Below are positions 62,501 to 64,000 of a stretch of DNA of 64,000 bases, piece after piece. The stretch is from NCBI GenBank assembly GCA_947499125.1, contig CANMMP010000001.1:1302001-1366000 (forward strand). The letters are read 5' to 3'. Made by a program: the position numbers and the translations under genes. The first letter of the stretch is position 1; every line of letters starts with the position of its first letter. The stretch comes from an uncultured Pontibacter sp. (lineage in GTDB: Bacteria > Bacteroidota > Bacteroidia > Cytophagales > Hymenobacteraceae). Under the pieces are notes generated by a model, which saw nothing but the letters and a program-made list of their open reading frames with translations, ran no database searches and was not told where the DNA came from.

Positions 62501-63530
62501 CATCCAGGGCGGCGCGTTTCTGGCTTACCACCAGCACCTTTTTGCCTCGCGCAGTAAAATCCGAAACCAGGTTACAGATAAGCTGCGACTTACCTGTACC
62601 CGGCGGGCCCTGCACAACTATACTTTTGCCTTGTTTTACCTGTTGCAGGGCAGCTTCCTGGGAGGCATCTATTTTAAAAACAGTAAAGGTGTGTTGTGCC
62701 TGCATGGTCTGTGTTGGTACTACAGGAGTTGCGAACAAATCTTCCATTGTCTGCAGTTCTTCGCGCTCCAGCAAGGCATCGTAATCAGCTAACAAATACG
62801 AGGCTGCCTGTGGGTAAATGCCCAGCACAGCTTCCTGCTCCAGGTATAGTTGCCCCGGTTTCAGGTCTGCTTCGTAGTCTGCTTTTTTATAGTCGCGGAA
62901 AGCCTTTAGTTTGTCGGTAAAAAGATCACGGCCGGCGTGTATAGCCAGCTGCTCAGACTTTAACAGTTCATACACCTGCGTCCGGAATTCTAAGGGATGA
63001 TCTGATAAAGTGCTTACATCCAGCTCCAGTAAATTTTCGGCTAAAGGCGTGTTGTTATAGTGTGCGTAAGCGAGTAAAAAGCTTTGGTTAAAACGGGGCG
63101 GCTGTGCCGTACTTTGCGCTACTTCCCACTCCTGTGCAGCATTTACCTGTAACGCAACCGGAAACAAGAACAGCGGGCAACGCACCACGGTGCCATCCGA
63201 AAACATGCCATGCACAAAGGGCCAGCCAATGTATAGTTCTTCGCTGCCGCGCTCTTCCTGTAGCATGTCGGAGCGGCGTTTTATGTAGCGCAGGCGTTTG
63301 CTAAGGGCTGCAACAAGCTCGTAACGGCTGTCGGTTACCGGGCTTAAAGCTATCTTCTTAGCTCCTGCAATCAACTTCTCAACTATAGTATAAGCCGGCT
63401 GCCCAAGTATAAAATCCAGCGATTCCACATCCAGGTGCAACTCCTTTTGCAGGCGCAGCAACAGCAGGGCTTTGTTGCCGGTGCTCAGGTTCAGTAGCCT
63501 GCGTCGGTAGTTCTTAAGGATGTTTTTCAT
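59595..63530 (-). CDS. Large SF1 (UvrD/Upf1-like) helicase with degenerate VSR-like C-terminal domain
   Basis: A 1311-residue protein. Residues ~1-290 are a DUF4011-like head (RRLLNLSTGNKALLLLRLQK, YIGWPFVHGMFSDGTVVRCP). Helicase motifs: Walker A VQGPPGTGKSQLICNL (~307), motif II VVIFDEASQCFAETGIPAML (~933), motif III AGDEQQLKPSD, motif IV LTQHYRSHFPELIEFSN, and motif VI NVAITRAKRKI (~1155). A ~600-residue coiled insertion lies between motifs Ia and II. The last ~100 residues align by eye with MTES_1575/VSR-type nuclease domains, but the expected ExD is TDD, so nuclease activity is doubtful. ATG chosen; a TTG seven codons upstream is an alternative. The gene is very dense in TATASTT words. 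Confidence 0.85.
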   Translation of the reverse strand: MKNILKNYRRRLLNLSTGNKALLLLRLQKELHLDVESLDFILGQPAYTIVEKLIAGAKKIALSPVTDSRYELVAALSKRLRYIKRRSDMLQEERGSEELYIGWPFVHGMFSDGTVVRCPLFLFPVALQVNAAQEWEVAQSTAQPPRFNQSFLLAYAHYNNTPLAENLLELDVSTLSDHPLEFRTQVYELLKSEQLAIHAGRDLFTDKLKAFRDYKKADYEADLKPGQLYLEQEAVLGIYPQAASYLLADYDALLEREELQTMEDLFATPVVPTQTMQAQHTFTVFKIDASQEAALQQVKQGKSIVVQGPPGTGKSQLICNLVSDFTARGKKVLVVSQKRAALDVVHKRLAEEGLGAFAALVHDINADRKSVFQQIGLQIDQLPEYKKQNLALNSIYTDRTFLEVSRGINRCIEKLEGFKSALFDTSVCGWSAKELYLRSNLQQPHISLSANYKFFTATTAAEFLPRLRQFLQQAIVYAQDDFTWKSRHSFKNYGWPQRQELEQTITQLPEQFAQRQQSISELSGFGFGLDDLEKYKLALPTITEIQGLLEQDDVPGMLVRIIKSNSKELAKQGQQLKELYLVCPAPDAALAAEDLRTIKQAIVAFEQQQNNLFKSIGWAFSSDKKALKKALATYKLELNEGGVGELQRRIALREQAENLMQAINQTIVTNLKIEAYPNQVLDKVATIEKALQSQKLLKKLHREKVLHEKLFRTIALPQHLQTLTQTITELQANYSHWLKWLTELQVRELLANENYKSALLKDLSEHFEQLVGHDALVANFTDAEREVAHQLLSQTITTATEGEHLFLNSLYLAWLYEIENQYPELRMASSGELENLETELQQLLHEKQRLSQEIVLSKLREQTYADMEFNRLGNAVTYRRLQAQVSKKRSLYPIRKLFSLFSDEMLNLVPCWLASPETVSAVLPLERCFDVVIFDEASQCFAETGIPAMLRGAQVVVAGDEQQLKPSDLYRARWSDATDEEVEELSAESLLQLCSLYLPQTMLTQHYRSHFPELIEFSNQYFYRGKLEFIPDLQELNKAKPAIEYLKVNGLWQNNSNLPEAEKVVELVLRLLQQGHQDVGVITFNYNQQMLVQDLLEERAQQQTVVLPPTILVKNIENMQGDEKDVIILSVGYAPDEKGRFAMQFGSLNQSGGENRLNVAITRAKRKIIVVASIIPEQLHVEYTQHSGPKLLKQYLHYARQVSQGNFTYQPKSEPMPDRVPLLKERIASQLSGLQLAVPFADLTLIENGKYKAAVLTDDDLYYSHLSVKHTHADVPQLLQQRHWPYRKVYSRQFWADKDKVMDVLRQADRT

Positions 63531-63722
63531 CGGGAGTATAATTAAAAGCAAGTTAATAGCTTTTAGCTATAGTTCCAGTTAAGGGCGGCCTACCTGCACT
63601 TTAATGGAACGCCCCAGGTCTGAAATTATTTAAAATAGAAGTAACGAATAACCGGTATGCAACAAATAAGCCTGAAATCAGTTTTAAACTTTACCTTCGT
63701 TTAAACATTATATGTTGCCTGC

Positions 63723-64000
63723 ATGCACACCCCGATCTCACCTAAATATAAACCTGTTTACTGGCTGGGCTTTTGCCTTTTTTTACTCTTTTTTACTGCC
63801 TGCGATAAACCTGAAAACAAAAAAGTATACCAGAAAGGCGCCCGCCTCGACCAATACACCACCACCAAACAATACCCCGGTAAAGTAGCCGACGAAAGCC
63901 TGGCCGACTGGAAGAAAAAAATCCCGGAAATAGAAAAGATCGCCATTACATCTACTGCCGACGGCGAAAAACAACCCGCTTTATTTTACGATTCCGGGAC
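63723..64000 (+). CDS. Lipoprotein gene, 3' partial, possible alpha/beta-hydrolase
   Basis: The first 92 codons of a gene cut by the window end. A lipoprotein signal (YWLGFCLFLLFFTAC, lipobox FTAC) is followed by a charged region and KIAITSTADGEKQPALFYDS. That last segment resembles the strand before the catalytic domain in secreted alpha/beta-hydrolases of Bacteroidota, but too little is present to be sure. ATG at 63723; an ATG at 63712 is in another frame. Divergent from the helicase gene across a 192-base spacer. Confidence 0.65.
   Translation, partial: MHTPISPKYKPVYWLGFCLFLLFFTACDKPENKKVYQKGARLDQYTTTKQYPGKVADESLADWKKKIPEIEKIAITSTADGEKQPALFYDSG

Noticed and set aside
1-64000. Prophage, insertion sequence, integrase or genomic island
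   Set aside because: No transposase, integrase, phage structural gene or tRNA-flanked repeat was found; gene content looks like core chromosome.

Overview
The window looks like an ordinary stretch of chromosome from an aerobic, gliding-type Bacteroidota bacterium, most likely order Cytophagales, family Hymenobacteraceae (a Pontibacter-like genus is my best guess). The support is family content, not any database match: a TonB receptor of the outer-membrane beta-barrel type, gldH, proteins ending in type IX secretion (T9SS) sorting domains, DUF2723 and GWxTD proteins, a PSP1/RicT protein beside gldH, a tmRNA whose tag reads GEYNYAMAA, and weak or absent Shine-Dalgarno sites at most starts. I see no prophage, insertion sequence, integrase, CRISPR array, rRNA or tRNA; the only RNA gene found is the tmRNA.

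Layout. 1-7.2 kb: the end of a TonB receptor, a small membrane protein, endonuclease III, an MBL-fold hydrolase, a PhoD-like phosphatase, a DUF2238 membrane protein and an RBBP9-type hydrolase. 7.2-18.7 kb: an OmpA/TSP3 porin, Xaa-Pro aminopeptidase, a family 9 glycosyltransferase, RadC, a membrane metallophosphoesterase, several lipoproteins, UvsE, a DUF4112 protein and a WG-repeat protein. 18.7-19.1 kb: tmRNA (minus strand). 19.3-25.9 kb: an FtsX-type permease plus transglutaminase pair, divergent from an NtrC-type regulator and its histidine kinase. 26-29.6 kb: catalase, cyclopropane fatty acid synthase and a short T9SS-domain protein. 30-34.9 kb: dnaX and an M16 protease lipoprotein, then a pair of REP-like hairpins. 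35-43.4 kb: rlmB, a GWxTD lipoprotein, a 990-residue DUF2723 protein and two T9SS cargo candidates. 43.4-49 kb: birA, divergent from an apparent operon rsfS-ftsH-LUD-lpxH-propeller. 49-54 kb: an SMR exporter, a double-GNAT protein, a polysaccharide flippase, then ricT-gldH. 54-64 kb: an EEP-family membrane protein, a cold shock protein, a striking Gly/Ser/Gln/Tyr low-complexity protein, an NmrA-type oxidoreductase, a lipoprotein, a 1311-residue SF1 helicase and the start of another lipoprotein gene.

How the parts fit. Most genes are housekeeping or envelope functions. Several serve stress resistance: nth, uvsE, radC, catalase, cfa, a cold shock protein and ftsH. Envelope building and quality control are prominent (lpxH, GT9, flippase, OmpA, lipoproteins, M16 protease). 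Gliding/T9SS is represented by gldH and C-terminal sorting domains.

Two observations stand out. First, the 7-base word TATASTT/AASTATA (S = C or G) is scattered through genes and spacers on both strands: I counted 17 copies in 1,100 bases at 61141-62240, where about 0.3 would be expected at random. It is nearly absent from the catalase gene and from the low-complexity gene. Second, the 608-residue protein at 55866-57692 has a long [G/S/N/D]-Y-G-rich region like eukaryotic FUS/EWS prion-like domains and is divergent from a cold shock RNA chaperone gene. Both are worth computational and experimental follow-up.
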